From JBAZZQ01 sp041658725 (GTDB taxonomy: Bacteria > Planctomycetota > Phycisphaerae > JAAYCJ01): 64,000 bases of DNA. Shown here piece after piece: positions 33,957 through 43,121 of this stretch (position 1 is the first letter of the stretch; every line of letters starts with the position of its first letter). The stretch is taken from positions 1 to 64,000 of the forward strand of contig JBAZZQ010000004.1 in NCBI GenBank assembly GCA_041658725.1, written 5' to 3'. The translations under genes and the position numbers were made by a program. The notes under the pieces were generated by a model. That model ran no database searches. It saw nothing but the letters and a program-made list of their open reading frames with translations, and was not told where the DNA came from.

Positions 33957-34274
33957 TTCATATTTTTAAAATATCATCGCATATCATTGTTAGGACCAAG
34001 TTAATTTGATGTTAAAATATTATACAGGCTTGGTCTTTTGATTTCAGCAACCAAGCATTAAATTTAAATTTCATTGACCCTCGGTGATGAAAACGAGTAT
34101 AAAAGTAAAGACGAACAGAAAAAGGTGCGCCGAAAAATAGCGGCAAGTCTCTCATCTGTCATCATTCGGCTTGACCGGATGATCCAAAAGCTGGATTCCC
34201 GCCTGCGCGGGAATGACAAAAAGCGTTTTGCCGCAAAATTTCGGTACACCCACAGAAAATGAGGCTGTGTTTCT
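33957..34274. other. Gap between phoB and the HEAT-repeat gene
   Basis: Contains the REP-like composite at 34157-34218. Open frames across it translate the repeat itself (RLDRMIQKLDSRLRGNDK), a known false-gene signature. No promoter could be fixed. Confidence 0.5.
34157..34218. repeat. REP-like composite repeat, TGTCAT...ATGACA
   Basis: Starts TGTCATCATTCGGCTTGACC and ends GCGCGGGAATGACA. It contains two small palindromes (CGGcttgaCCG and GCGcGC core) joined at CTGGAT. Relatives occur at 42811-42839 and twice, in inverted arrangement, at 57605-57705. Confidence 0.75.
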
Positions 34275-36521
34275 ATGATTTTTAGGGATGGTAGAATGTG
34301 TCCAATTATAACAATTCGAGGAAGAAAGACCTTTCTGGAATTACGCGCCGGATTCTTATGGGTCACTCTGTTTGTGCTGGTTCCGACGGTTGTTCTGCCG
34401 GCAGGGACAACCAGCTCCGTTTCCACGATGGATGTGACCAAGCTAATTCAGAAACCTCTAAAAATTTTAAAATCATCGGCCAATCCGTTAGACACGCGAA
34501 AAACCGCGGCGGGTCTGCTGATGGATCTGGGCGTTTCCGGAGCCAGGGAACCGCTTTTGAAAATTTTATCCGATCCCTCGGATAGACAGGCCAGACTTGC
34601 GGTGGTCGAGGCTATCGCTGATCAGGACGAGCCAAGTTCGGAATTCATGCAACCCCTGATTGAAATTCTTTTGACAGGCGAAGCGGAACTTCAGACTGCG
34701 GCTTCCAATGCGTTGGGCCGGTATCGGGATGAAACATTGACGGACAGGCTTATAGGATTAGCCGCCGATGCCAAGCGACCGGTAGGGCAACGATTAGCCA
34801 CGATTGAAACGCTGGGAAAAATTCGATCCAAAACCACGATTTCCGCTCTGATTAAATTGATGGAGGCCAACATCAGCGGTCAGAGCAAGCGAAATGAAAT
34901 CGAAACCGCCTGTGAAAAAAGCCTCAAGGAGTTGACGCGCGTCGATCTGGGAACGAATATTAAAGCATGGAAGAATTGGTGGGAGAAAAACAAGAATAAA
35001 AGCGTGGTCCAATGGCTGGAAAGCCAGTTGGACGTTGTGACGAATGAAAACCGTGATTTAAGGAAACGCATGGAGCAGACCGATCAGGCCCTTATCCAGA
35101 CCGCCGCCAAACTTTTTCGGTTAAGCTCACCCAATGAAGCGGACCGGGTGAAGGTTATTCAGGAATATCTTGCCGGCCCGCTGCCCGCCCAGAGGCGCGC
35201 CGGACTGGAGCTTTTAACGGCCTTCATTTCCCCCAAGCAGAAGATTCCCGATGCCCTTCATCCGGCAATTCGCGATTTGATCGACGATCCCGATCCGGAG
35301 GTTCGACGGGCCTGTGCCAAGGTCCTGGGTGACAGCAACGACACTCAGGCCATTGGGCAAATCCTCCGGCAACTGGACGCCGAGACCGATCCTGCCGTCA
35401 AACAGGCCCTCCTGGTCGCGATCGGACAACTGGGTGACAAGGACATTTTGAACAATCTTATCGGGTATCTAAATTCTCCCATCGACCAGGTCAGTGTCGG
35501 AGCGGTCCGGGCCATCGCGAAAATCTTTCAAAACCAGAAAAGTGGAGTAAGCTCCCAACGTGACCATATCGCTCAGGCGCTCTTGAAACGCTACAAGCAA
35601 TCCGGCGACGATCAAATTCAGTTGAAACAGGAGATACTGATCACGATGGGGATGATCTCGGATTATCGATTCCGGCAGTTATTCGAGCAGGAGTTGGGCA
35701 ATGCGAATGCCGATATTCGCCTCTATGCCGCCCGAGGAATGGCTCGGCTGGGGGATGAAAAAATAGCCGACCTGCTCATCGAGCAATTGAAAGATTCCGA
35801 GCCCGCGGTTCGGGCCGAACTCGCCAGCGGGATCGCCTCGCTGACTTCGGACCCCCACGCCGTGGAAATTCTGCTGACCAGAACGAATCCGAATTTTGAA
35901 AAGGATAACCAGGTCCGGCAGAGCAACTGGATCGCCGTGCTGACGATGATCAAACATTGGTCGGTCGAGGAGCAGTTGCGATGGGCGAATAAGTTGACCC
36001 TGCAAAGCGACATGCTCAGCCAGGAGCAGATGACGGCCCTGGTGGAAACACTTGGCGCACAGATCATGGAGCAGTCCAACGCCTGGCCTCCCGATCAAAG
36101 ATTCGGCATCATGATCAACTTTGGAAAATTCCTGCTCAAAACAGGTCAACCCGAGGATTCAGTAAAATATTTCCGACAGGCCATCACAGCCGCCAAACAG
36201 CTTTCCTTGGCAAAACCTCTGGAAAGCGCCGATCAGTTACTCAGCGAACTTTTCCAGACTCCGGCCTCGGACACTGTGATTTCCCAATACCTGAGCAGCC
36301 TGGTGGGACTCCTGGAGCAGGACCAGTTGGAAACCATTGTCGTACATTTTATTCACTGGGCGGAACACCCCGCCAACACCCGCACAGCGGCGAAAATTTG
36401 CAAGCGGTTGAGTAAAGATTTTCTAAATGGTGTCTCCGAAAATTCCAAAGATAAACTTGTGTCTTTTTCCAGGACCAACGTTTCGGAACCGACAACGAAA
36501 CGTGCATTAAGCAGTAAGTAG
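34275..36521 (+). CDS. Secreted HEAT-repeat protein
   Basis: The 748-residue protein has a positively charged N-terminus and a membrane-targeting helix (FLWVTLFVLVPTVVLPAG, about 27-45), followed by HEAT/PBS-lyase-type helical repeats over most of its length, for example VRRACAKVLGDSNDTQAIGQ and IRLYAARGMARLGDEKIADL. A coiled-coil-like stretch lies around residues 235-275. The C-terminal 200 residues look TPR-like. It is probably a scaffold in the periplasm. A second ATG at 34296 with AGGGATGG upstream is an alternative start. The ROK kinase gene follows after 13 bp. Confidence 0.8.
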   Translation: MIFRDGRMCPIITIRGRKTFLELRAGFLWVTLFVLVPTVVLPAGTTSSVSTMDVTKLIQKPLKILKSSANPLDTRKTAAGLLMDLGVSGAREPLLKILSDPSDRQARLAVVEAIADQDEPSSEFMQPLIEILLTGEAELQTAASNALGRYRDETLTDRLIGLAADAKRPVGQRLATIETLGKIRSKTTISALIKLMEANISGQSKRNEIETACEKSLKELTRVDLGTNIKAWKNWWEKNKNKSVVQWLESQLDVVTNENRDLRKRMEQTDQALIQTAAKLFRLSSPNEADRVKVIQEYLAGPLPAQRRAGLELLTAFISPKQKIPDALHPAIRDLIDDPDPEVRRACAKVLGDSNDTQAIGQILRQLDAETDPAVKQALLVAIGQLGDKDILNNLIGYLNSPIDQVSVGAVRAIAKIFQNQKSGVSSQRDHIAQALLKRYKQSGDDQIQLKQEILITMGMISDYRFRQLFEQELGNANADIRLYAARGMARLGDEKIADLLIEQLKDSEPAVRAELASGIASLTSDPHAVEILLTRTNPNFEKDNQVRQSNWIAVLTMIKHWSVEEQLRWANKLTLQSDMLSQEQMTALVETLGAQIMEQSNAWPPDQRFGIMINFGKFLLKTGQPEDSVKYFRQAITAAKQLSLAKPLESADQLLSELFQTPASDTVISQYLSSLVGLLEQDQLETIVVHFIHWAEHPANTRTAAKICKRLSKDFLNGVSENSKDKLVSFSRTNVSEPTTKRALSSK

Positions 36522-36534
36522 CGGAGAAGAACGT

Positions 36535-37515
36535 ATGGCGTTAAGATATTATCTGGGTATCGACCTTGGCGGAACGAATATCAAAACGGGGGTGGTGGAC
36601 GAAAACTCGAAAGTTCATAGCAAGGTGAGCATACCGACCGGAGTGGTGGGCGGACCGGACGAGGTGATTCCACGAATATTCGAGGCTGGCAGGCAGGCGA
36701 TTGTCCAGGCGGGCCTGACGATCGGGGATATTTGCGCCATCGGGATCGGAGCGCCCGGGCCACTTCATCATAAAAAAGGGATAATCATTGCCCTGCCGAA
36801 TCTCTCCGGCTGGGAGAATTTCCCCATTCGCGAAAAAATCAGCAGTCATTTTCATATCCCGGCCACACTGGAAAACGACGCTAATGTGGCGGCCTGGGGT
36901 GAATACTGGGCCGGGGCCGGAAAAGGAAAACACTCACTCGTTATGTTTACCCTGGGAACTGGCATCGGAGGTGGAATCGTTTATCATGGCCGATTTATTC
37001 GCGGCTTTTACGATACCGCCGCCGAACTGGGACACATTACCGTCGAACCCAACGGTCGAAAATGTAATTGCGGCCAGCGGGGATGCGTCGAGGCTTATGC
37101 CTCAGCCGCCAACACCGCCAAAATCGCCGTAGAAGGCTTACAAGCCGGGGCGAAAAGTTCCATGAAGGCGATTTACGATCGCGGTGAACCGATTAACACG
37201 GAAATCATTCTCGATCACATGCTCAAAGGAGACCAATACGCCCGCGATCTATGGCATCAGACGTGCCGATACCTCGCCATCGCTTGTGAAGATATGAATC
37301 ATGTCATAAACCCGGAACTGATCGTCTTAGCCGGCGGAATGGTCGGCGCGGGTGATCATTTGCTTCTACCGGTACAAAAATATTACGAAGAATTGCAGGG
37401 ATATGTATTCCACGGAAATTCCTCACAAATCGTCCTGGCCAAATTAGGCGGCGACGCCGGACTCGTGGGTGCCGCAGGCGCCGCCAAATTAAATGAGGAG
37501 CTAGGCGAATTATAA
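36535..37515 (+). CDS. ROK-family sugar kinase, probable glucokinase
   Basis: ATP-dependent sugar kinase of 326 residues. IDLGGTNIKTGVV is the phosphate-binding strand, ENDANVAAWGEY supplies the catalytic Asp, and AELGHITVEP followed by CNCGQRGCVEAYAS is the ROK zinc motif (one His, three Cys). ELGH with this spacing is typical of glucokinases, so glucose phosphorylation is the best guess. GGAG lies upstream. It is probably co-transcribed with the HEAT gene and converges with tex. Confidence 0.88.
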   Translation: MALRYYLGIDLGGTNIKTGVVDENSKVHSKVSIPTGVVGGPDEVIPRIFEAGRQAIVQAGLTIGDICAIGIGAPGPLHHKKGIIIALPNLSGWENFPIREKISSHFHIPATLENDANVAAWGEYWAGAGKGKHSLVMFTLGTGIGGGIVYHGRFIRGFYDTAAELGHITVEPNGRKCNCGQRGCVEAYASAANTAKIAVEGLQAGAKSSMKAIYDRGEPINTEIILDHMLKGDQYARDLWHQTCRYLAIACEDMNHVINPELIVLAGGMVGAGDHLLLPVQKYYEELQGYVFHGNSSQIVLAKLGGDAGLVGAAGAAKLNEELGEL

Positions 37516-37532
37516 TTCGCTTTCACGACCGC

Positions 37533-39794
37533 CTACTTCTTACTCTTTTTCGCCTGGTCCAACGCCGACGAGAACCATCCGCCGGAAGGTTTTGACGAAA
37601 AGGCCGGTTTCGCCGCCTTGCTGATATTTGGCTTACCCTCCGCCTTCTTCTGTGATTTTGGTTCCTCCGACTTTTCCGAATCATTCTTCATCGACAGCGC
37701 AATCCGTTTGCGGGCAAGATCAACCTCCGTAACCGTCACCAGAACCTTCTGATTCACCTTGACCACTTCCGACGGGTCTTTGACAAAATGGTCCGACAAT
37801 TGGCTGATGTGGACCAAACCATCCTGATGCACTCCGATGTCCACAAACGCCCCAAAAGCCGTAACGTTCGTCACAATCCCTGGCAGTTTCATCCCCGGCC
37901 TGACGTCCTCGATCTTTTCCACACCCTGGGCAAATTGAAATACTTCAAATTTGTCTCGCGGATCGCGTCCGGGTTTGGCCAATTCCGACAAGATATCCGT
38001 CAGCGTCGGCAAGCCCGCCTTTTCGGTCACATATTTTTTAAGATCGATCTTTTTGCGTAGTTCATCAACACGCATCAGGTCCTGAACCGAGCAACCGAGA
38101 TCGGCCGACATCGTATCGACAATCGGATAACTTTCCGGGTGAACGGCGCTCGTATCGAGTGGATTAGCACCATCCCGAATGCGAAGAAATCCCGCCGCCT
38201 GCTCAAACGCCTTAGGACCAAGCCGCGAAACTTTTTTAAGCTCCTGGCGCGACTTGAACGGTCCATTTTCATTCCGGTACGAAATAATATTCCCCGCTAA
38301 TTGCGGACCCAAACCGGACACATAAGTTAGCAGTTCTTTACTGGCGGTATTGACCTCTACCCCGACACTGTTTACGCAACTGGCAACGACGTCGTCCAGG
38401 CTTCGACGCAAGGCCGTCTGATCCACGTCATGCTGATATTGTCCGACTCCGATGGACTTGGGATCGATTTTCACCAGTTCCGCCAACGGGTCCATCATCC
38501 GACGACCGATGGAAACCGACCCCCGAACCGTAAGGTCATAATCGGAAAATTCCTCCCTCGCCACCTCCGAAGCCGAATAAATCGACGCGCCGCTTTCATT
38601 GACCATGACCACCAGGATAGACGCCGGAAGACCGATCAATTGGATAAACGTCTGTGTCTCTCGGCTGGCCGTACCGTTGCCGATGGCAATCGCCTCAATC
38701 TTGAATCGTTCACAAAGAGCCATGATCGTCAGTTTCGCATCCGATTGTGTGGGAAAAATCACGTCGTGGTGCAGCAATTTCCCCTGCCGGTCCAAACAGA
38801 CCACCTTGCATCCGGTTCGAAACCCCGGGTCAATCGCCAGCACATTTTTCTGTCCCAGCGGCGGAGCCATCAGAAGTTCCCGCAGGTTCTCGGCAAATAC
38901 TTTGATCGCCACTTCATCGGCACGCTTCTTAGCCTCCATGCGGATTTCCGTCTCCATCGACGAAAGCAGCAGCCGTTTGTAACTGTCTTGAACGGCCTCT
39001 TTCACCTGTTGCGAAACCGGACCATCGCCCTTGACGGCAAGCGATTCTAATATCGCAATCGCTTCCTCTTCCGGCGGTGCCACGCGCAGGGTCAGAACCC
39101 CTTCATTTTCACCCCGCATCATGGCCAGCACACGATGCGAAGGCGCCGTCGCCACCGGTTCGCTCCAATCAAAGTAATCCTTGAATTTAATCCCTTCCTC
39201 TTTTTTCTCCTCGATCACGGTTGAGATGAACATGCCTTTTTGATTGAAAAAATCCCGCATCTTCGCCCGGGCGGCCTGATCTTCATTGACGCGTTCGGCG
39301 ATAATGTCTCGTGCCCCGGCCAAAGCGTCTTGGGCCGTTTCCACTCCCTTTTCAGCATTCACAAACGTCTGTGCCTCAGCCACTGGATCAATCGGCCCCT
39401 GCGCCCAAAGAAGGTCGGCTAGCGGTTCCAACCCTTTTTCCTTCGCGATGGTGGCTCGCGTTCGCCGTTTCGGACGATAGGGCAGATAAATATCTTCCAG
39501 CACCGCCAACGTTTGGGCCTCTTGAATCTTTTCCTTCAACTCATCGGTCAGCAGATTCCGCTCATCGAGCGATTTTAAAATCGCTTCCCGGCGCGTATCC
39601 AGTTCCATCAATTGAATAAGCCTGTCCCGGATGGCCGTAATTTGAACCTCGTCAAGCGAACCGGTAGCTTCTTTCCGATACCGTGCGATAAAAGGAACGG
39701 TAGCATCTTCCTCAAGAAGAACACCTGTCGCCAGGACCTGGGTGGGATTTAACTTCAGTTCCGCCGCGATCTTTAAAATATGCAGTTCGTTCAT
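37533..39794 (-). CDS. tex: Tex-family RNA-binding transcription accessory protein
   Basis: Conserved nucleic-acid-binding protein of 753 residues: an N-terminal helical domain, the YqgF-like domain (LAIDPGFRTGCKVVCLD), tandem helix-hairpin-helix motifs (YVSGLGPQLAGNIISYR and VSRLGPKAFEQAAGFLRI), and an S1 domain (PGIVTNVTAFGAFVDIGV...GLVHISQL) followed by a Lys/Ser-rich tail. It acts in the cytoplasm on RNA; its exact duty is debated. GAGGA precedes the ATG. Confidence 0.95.
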   Translation of the reverse strand: MNELHILKIAAELKLNPTQVLATGVLLEEDATVPFIARYRKEATGSLDEVQITAIRDRLIQLMELDTRREAILKSLDERNLLTDELKEKIQEAQTLAVLEDIYLPYRPKRRTRATIAKEKGLEPLADLLWAQGPIDPVAEAQTFVNAEKGVETAQDALAGARDIIAERVNEDQAARAKMRDFFNQKGMFISTVIEEKKEEGIKFKDYFDWSEPVATAPSHRVLAMMRGENEGVLTLRVAPPEEEAIAILESLAVKGDGPVSQQVKEAVQDSYKRLLLSSMETEIRMEAKKRADEVAIKVFAENLRELLMAPPLGQKNVLAIDPGFRTGCKVVCLDRQGKLLHHDVIFPTQSDAKLTIMALCERFKIEAIAIGNGTASRETQTFIQLIGLPASILVVMVNESGASIYSASEVAREEFSDYDLTVRGSVSIGRRMMDPLAELVKIDPKSIGVGQYQHDVDQTALRRSLDDVVASCVNSVGVEVNTASKELLTYVSGLGPQLAGNIISYRNENGPFKSRQELKKVSRLGPKAFEQAAGFLRIRDGANPLDTSAVHPESYPIVDTMSADLGCSVQDLMRVDELRKKIDLKKYVTEKAGLPTLTDILSELAKPGRDPRDKFEVFQFAQGVEKIEDVRPGMKLPGIVTNVTAFGAFVDIGVHQDGLVHISQLSDHFVKDPSEVVKVNQKVLVTVTEVDLARKRIALSMKNDSEKSEEPKSQKKAEGKPNISKAAKPAFSSKPSGGWFSSALDQAKKSKK

Positions 39795-39810
39795 CTAATC
39801 CTCAAAAGAA

Positions 39811-39843
39811 GAATGGGAAACAGCAGGCTGTTTCCCATTCTTT
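39811..39843 (-). terminator. Strong hairpin terminator of the FKBP gene
   Basis: Perfect 13-bp stem GAATGGGAAACAG / CTGTTTCCCATTC with a four-base loop. On the minus strand it is followed by TTCTTTT, ending transcription before tex; on the plus strand CTTT follows. Confidence 0.85.
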
Positions 39844-39874
39844 AAATTACAGTTCGTGTAAAGTATTCAACAAT

Positions 39875-40720
39875 TTAGTTGGCTTTTGCCGGTGCCTTGG
39901 GTGCCATACGCATTCCAGGCGGCATTCGCATGGCCGGTCCGGTGGTCGGCGGGGTCTTTAAGATTTCCAGCAATTCCACTTCAAAGACGAGCGTGGAATT
40001 ACCCTGAATATTGGTTCCGCCCGGTCGGCTGGGGGGAGCGCCACGTTCACCGTAACCCAGGTTGGCCGGAATGAACAGTTCATATTTGGACCCGACTTTC
40101 ATCAACTGCAAAGCTTCGGACCAGCCGGGGATAACGCCTCGGACCGGAAACTCGGCCGGTTGACCCGGTTTGGAGCTATCGAATTCTTTTCCATCGACCA
40201 GCGTGCCGCGATAGTTGACCTTGACCATATCGGTGTCTTTGGGCATTACACCCGTTCCTTCTTTAATGATTTTGTATTGCAGACCGCTCTTGGTGGTCTT
40301 GACGCCATCTTTCTTGGCGTTTTCAGCGAGGTACTTCGTGCCCTTCTCCAGATTTTCCTTGGCGATCTTGGCCTGTCGTTCCATCATTCCCTTTTGAAGA
40401 TTCATGAAAGTGCTCTGCACCTCTTCCTGGGTCATGTCCCGAGGTTTATCGTTGACCACGTCTTCGATAGCTTTGAAGAGGATCGGAAGATTGATTTGGA
40501 TATCACCGGATTTAATCCCGTTATTGAGGCTTTGTCCGATGTTCATACCGATGGCATAACTGAGTTTGTCTGTGTCATTGTCAAAGGCGGACTTTTTCGG
40601 GGCGGGCACATCCTTTTTCACGGGTTCTGTGGGGGCTGCTTCCTTCGTGTCGGCCGTCACCACTGAAAACGTTGTCAGGAGGATGGCGGCAATCGTCGTC
40701 AAAATCAATGTCTTTTTCAT
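39875..40720 (-). CDS. FKBP-type peptidyl-prolyl isomerase, FkpA/Mip-like, secreted
   Basis: Periplasmic folding helper of 281 residues: signal peptide (MKKTLILTTIAAILLTTF), an acidic Pro/Lys linker, an N-terminal helical dimerisation domain beginning KLSYAIGMNIGQSL, and the isomerase domain with VKVNYRGTLVDGKEFDSS, VIPGWSEALQLMKVGSK and FIPANLGYGERG. The tail is Met/Pro/Ala-rich (AMRMPPGMRMAPKAPAKAN). AAAGGAAG before the ATG at 40720 decides the start over a longer in-frame ATG. Confidence 0.93.
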   Translation of the reverse strand: MKKTLILTTIAAILLTTFSVVTADTKEAAPTEPVKKDVPAPKKSAFDNDTDKLSYAIGMNIGQSLNNGIKSGDIQINLPILFKAIEDVVNDKPRDMTQEEVQSTFMNLQKGMMERQAKIAKENLEKGTKYLAENAKKDGVKTTKSGLQYKIIKEGTGVMPKDTDMVKVNYRGTLVDGKEFDSSKPGQPAEFPVRGVIPGWSEALQLMKVGSKYELFIPANLGYGERGAPPSRPGGTNIQGNSTLVFEVELLEILKTPPTTGPAMRMPPGMRMAPKAPAKAN

Positions 40721-40887
40721 ATTCACTTCCTTTATTAAAAAATGGTTATTGAGTGTCATAGTCTCTCATGCCCCGATGGAAATAACAACGAAAATTTTAT
40801 TTTTTTACCAAAAATTAGACTAAAATCCGCACCCGGACCGTCATAATGGTGGATGAACGTTCAATCCTTCGTTGAGGGCACTTGGAT

Positions 40888-41430
40888 ATGCTGGAAGACC
40901 GGCGTTTGCTGAAAAAACTGCACCAGGGCGATCAAAACGCTTTACGGAGCATCTATGAAAAGCACAAGGACGATCTGATCACGGTCGCCCGGTGCCTGCT
41001 CGGGGATGTTGCCGCCGCCGAGGATTGCCTGCACGATGTTTTCGTGTTTTTCGCCGCCAATCCTTCAGCCATTAACATCCGCAGCAGTTTGAAAGGATAT
41101 CTGATTGCCAGTATCGCCAATCGTGCCCGCGACCAGCTTCGTAAACGATCCAGACAGCCGGTCTTGATCGCCGAAGTCCCCGATCCGGTCGGACGCGACG
41201 CGGAACCGGGCGTACAAATGATGGATTGCGAGGAAACGAATCGTGCTGTGGCAGCCCTGGCCGAGTTGCCGTTTGAACAGCGCGAGGTAATTACCCTGCA
41301 TCTTCAAGGCGAGATGACGTTCAAGGAAATTTCCGAACTCCAGGATGTTTCGATCAATACTCTGCAAAGCCGGTACCGGTATGGACTCGATAAACTGCGT
41401 ACGCTTCTAAATACAGGAGCACAAAAATGA
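40888..41430 (+). CDS. ECF-type RNA polymerase sigma factor
   Basis: A 180-residue sigma factor with region 2 (ARCLLGDVAAAEDCLHDVF, -10 recognition) and region 4 (LPFEQREVITLHLQGEMTFKEI, with the helix-turn-helix to about residue 165). It lacks other regions, as ECF factors do. The ATG at 40888 follows GAGGG. The next gene overlaps by ATGA and encodes its likely membrane-bound anti-sigma partner, so activity would be set by a signal outside the cytoplasmic membrane. Confidence 0.9.
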   Translation: MLEDRRLLKKLHQGDQNALRSIYEKHKDDLITVARCLLGDVAAAEDCLHDVFVFFAANPSAINIRSSLKGYLIASIANRARDQLRKRSRQPVLIAEVPDPVGRDAEPGVQMMDCEETNRAVAALAELPFEQREVITLHLQGEMTFKEISELQDVSINTLQSRYRYGLDKLRTLLNTGAQK

Positions 41431-42662
41431 AACCTGCAGATAACATAGAACAATTAATTAAAGAATTTCGTGTAAGGACGACCGATGCGGCGGACCGGCG
41501 AATCTTAACCGCCGCCGCAAAGGCCCTGGAACAATCTGTAAAACCCCGTGTTGATAATAATCGATCAACCCATTTTATGAGGAGATTTATTATGAAAAAT
41601 TCATGGACTAAATTTGCGACCGCCGCGGCGGCGCTGATTATTGCGGCTGTGCTTTTTGTGACGTTTGTCGATAAAACAAGCACCCCGGCCTACGCCATCG
41701 AGCAGACGATTGCAGCCAGCCATAGTGTGCGGTACTTGCACATTAAGGCGCAGATAATTGCATCACCCAACCAGGGAAACGCCCAAGTTTGGCTTCACTT
41801 TGCTGAGACCGGCGAACTCTTTCGTTGCCGACTGGAAATGTCGAAAGGCTCGCCGAACGTGATTGTCTATCACGATAACGTGACGGATTTCTGGCATGAG
41901 AAAAAAAAGATGCTCATGACCTTTAAGAATCAAGCCTTTGCCGCGGATGCGGTAAAGGCTATGCAAGAGATGGATCCTAAACTATCCGTACAGAATCTGA
42001 AGAATTTGCAGAGTGAAGGGAAGGTTAAAATCGAGATTCAGGAATTTTCAAATAAAAGTGATCCTGTGATTTTAACTGCGACCTATTTGCCGGGAAGTCC
42101 CACACCGGACAGACGGTTGGTTTTGTATATTGATCAGGAGACCAAGCTGGTAGCGAAGATGGACCGTTATACACTTATCAAAGACGAATATGTTCTCCAA
42201 AAACAGTTGGAATTCCTGGAATACAATAAGCCGATTGATGATAAGATGTTTGTGCTGGATGTTCCGCCCGATACCATCCGCTATGATCAAACCAAACCGG
42301 AGGTGGGATTGGCTCAGGGAACGCTAACCCAGGAAAAAATTGTGGTTAAAGTGGCACGTGAATTTTTTGAAGCTCTCATTGCCAAAGATTATGTTCGGGC
42401 CAGCAAAGTTTTTGCGGGTGCCCAGCCTGAATTTCTTGAAAAAATGCTCAATAGGGAAGGCCCCTTTCATTTAATGAGAATTATCTCGATTGGCAAACCT
42501 GTGGATTGTCCCAGCAAGGACAAGGAAGAAGGTAAACTATTCCGCGTTCCGTGTGTGCTTGAAATTGAGAAGGATGGTGTGAAATCGAATTGGTCTTCCA
42601 GTCCCATTATCGGGCAAATTCATGAGCAACCGGATCGATGGACGATTACCGGCGGAATTTAA
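41427..42662 (+). CDS. Membrane protein with a cytoplasmic anti-sigma-like N-terminus
   Basis: The first 45 residues (IEQLIKEFRVRTTDAADRRI) resemble the sigma-binding stub seen after ECF factors in this phylum; there is no zinc-binding HxxxCxxC. One membrane helix (FATAAAALIIAAVLFVTFV, about 63-81) is followed by about 330 periplasmic residues with a LolA/DUF2092-like beta-rich domain (HIKAQIIASPNQ ... VLYIDQETKLVAKMDRY) and a second domain after about 310. The four-base overlap with the sigma gene supports the partnership. Regulation mechanism is inferred. Confidence 0.8.
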   Translation: MKPADNIEQLIKEFRVRTTDAADRRILTAAAKALEQSVKPRVDNNRSTHFMRRFIMKNSWTKFATAAAALIIAAVLFVTFVDKTSTPAYAIEQTIAASHSVRYLHIKAQIIASPNQGNAQVWLHFAETGELFRCRLEMSKGSPNVIVYHDNVTDFWHEKKKMLMTFKNQAFAADAVKAMQEMDPKLSVQNLKNLQSEGKVKIEIQEFSNKSDPVILTATYLPGSPTPDRRLVLYIDQETKLVAKMDRYTLIKDEYVLQKQLEFLEYNKPIDDKMFVLDVPPDTIRYDQTKPEVGLAQGTLTQEKIVVKVAREFFEALIAKDYVRASKVFAGAQPEFLEKMLNREGPFHLMRIISIGKPVDCPSKDKEEGKLFRVPCVLEIEKDGVKSNWSSSPIIGQIHEQPDRWTITGGI

Positions 42663-42690
42663 ATTGATACGGTAAAATATTAATCAAGCG

Positions 42691-42727
42691 TCATGGGCAA
42701 GACAAATCGTCTTGCCCATGATTTTTA
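42691..42727 (+). terminator. Rho-independent terminator of the ECF operon
   Basis: 13-bp stem TCATGGGCAAGAC / GTCTTGCCCATGA with a five-base loop followed by TTTTTA, 28 bases after the stop codon. Confidence 0.9.
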
Positions 42728-42742
42728 TTCCTGGCATACTAG

Positions 42743-42770
42743 CCCCCGATGGTAATCGGGGGTTCCTTTC
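42743..42770 (+). repeat. Dispersed CCCCCGAT hairpin, second copy
   Basis: CTAG, then CCCCCGAT-GGTA-ATCGGGGG and TTCCTTTC. Identical stem to the copies at 12574 and 46461. It stands behind the true terminator of the ECF operon, which makes it redundant there. Confidence 0.75.
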
Positions 42771-42810
42771 CGGAGGTTACGAAACGTGTCTGACAAGAAC
42801 CCCTCCTGGG

Positions 42811-42839
42811 TCATCGTCCGGCTTGACCGGACGATCCAG
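42811..42839. repeat. REP-like unit TCATCGTCCGGCTTGACCGG
   Basis: The palindrome CGTCCGGCTTGACCGGACG is followed by ATCCAG. The companion half (CCCCCGCGAAGGCGGGGG) lies at about 42908-42925, as in the composite at 34157. Confidence 0.7.
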
Positions 42840-42942
42840 TTTTTTCTTTATGTAATTTTTCCCACACATTTCATATGTCGGAAACCGTTGGCTTTCCGCT
42901 GGAGTTACCCCCGCGAAGGCGGGGGCGAGATGAACCGTATAC

Positions 42943-43005
42943 GAGCCGCGACCGTGAGGGAGCGGGCAATTAATTTTGTCACCCGCTCCCTCACGGTCGC
43001 GGCTC
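42943..43005. repeat. Perfect 24-bp inverted repeat of the CGACCGTGAGGGAG family
   Basis: GAGCCGCGACCGTGAGGGAG plus CGGG (42943-42966) is mirrored exactly at 42982-43005 with a 15-base AT-rich loop. The absence of mismatches in a 24-bp stem suggests recent origin or active maintenance. Diverged single arms lie at 252 and 46896. Confidence 0.85.
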
Positions 43006-43121
43006 ATATATTGCGTGAAAAGCTTGTTACACACAAAAAAACCGAGGGTATATATATTGTTTGCTTTTTCCGTTAAAATTCACTAGAAGAATTTGATGTT
43101 GTTATTTACAGGATAGGAAAA

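Larger units (their letters stand above)
42663..43121. other. Repeat-filled gap before the tauE-like gene
   Basis: No gene. In order it holds a terminator (42691), a CCCCCGAT hairpin (42743), a REP-like unit (42811), and a 24-bp inverted repeat (42943). The AT-rich last 80 bases should contain the promoter of the next operon. Confidence 0.7.

Noticed and set aside
34074..34262. 62-codon frame ahead of the HEAT gene
   Set aside because: It translates the REP-like repeat (RLDRMIQKLDSRLRGNDK), a known annotation artefact.
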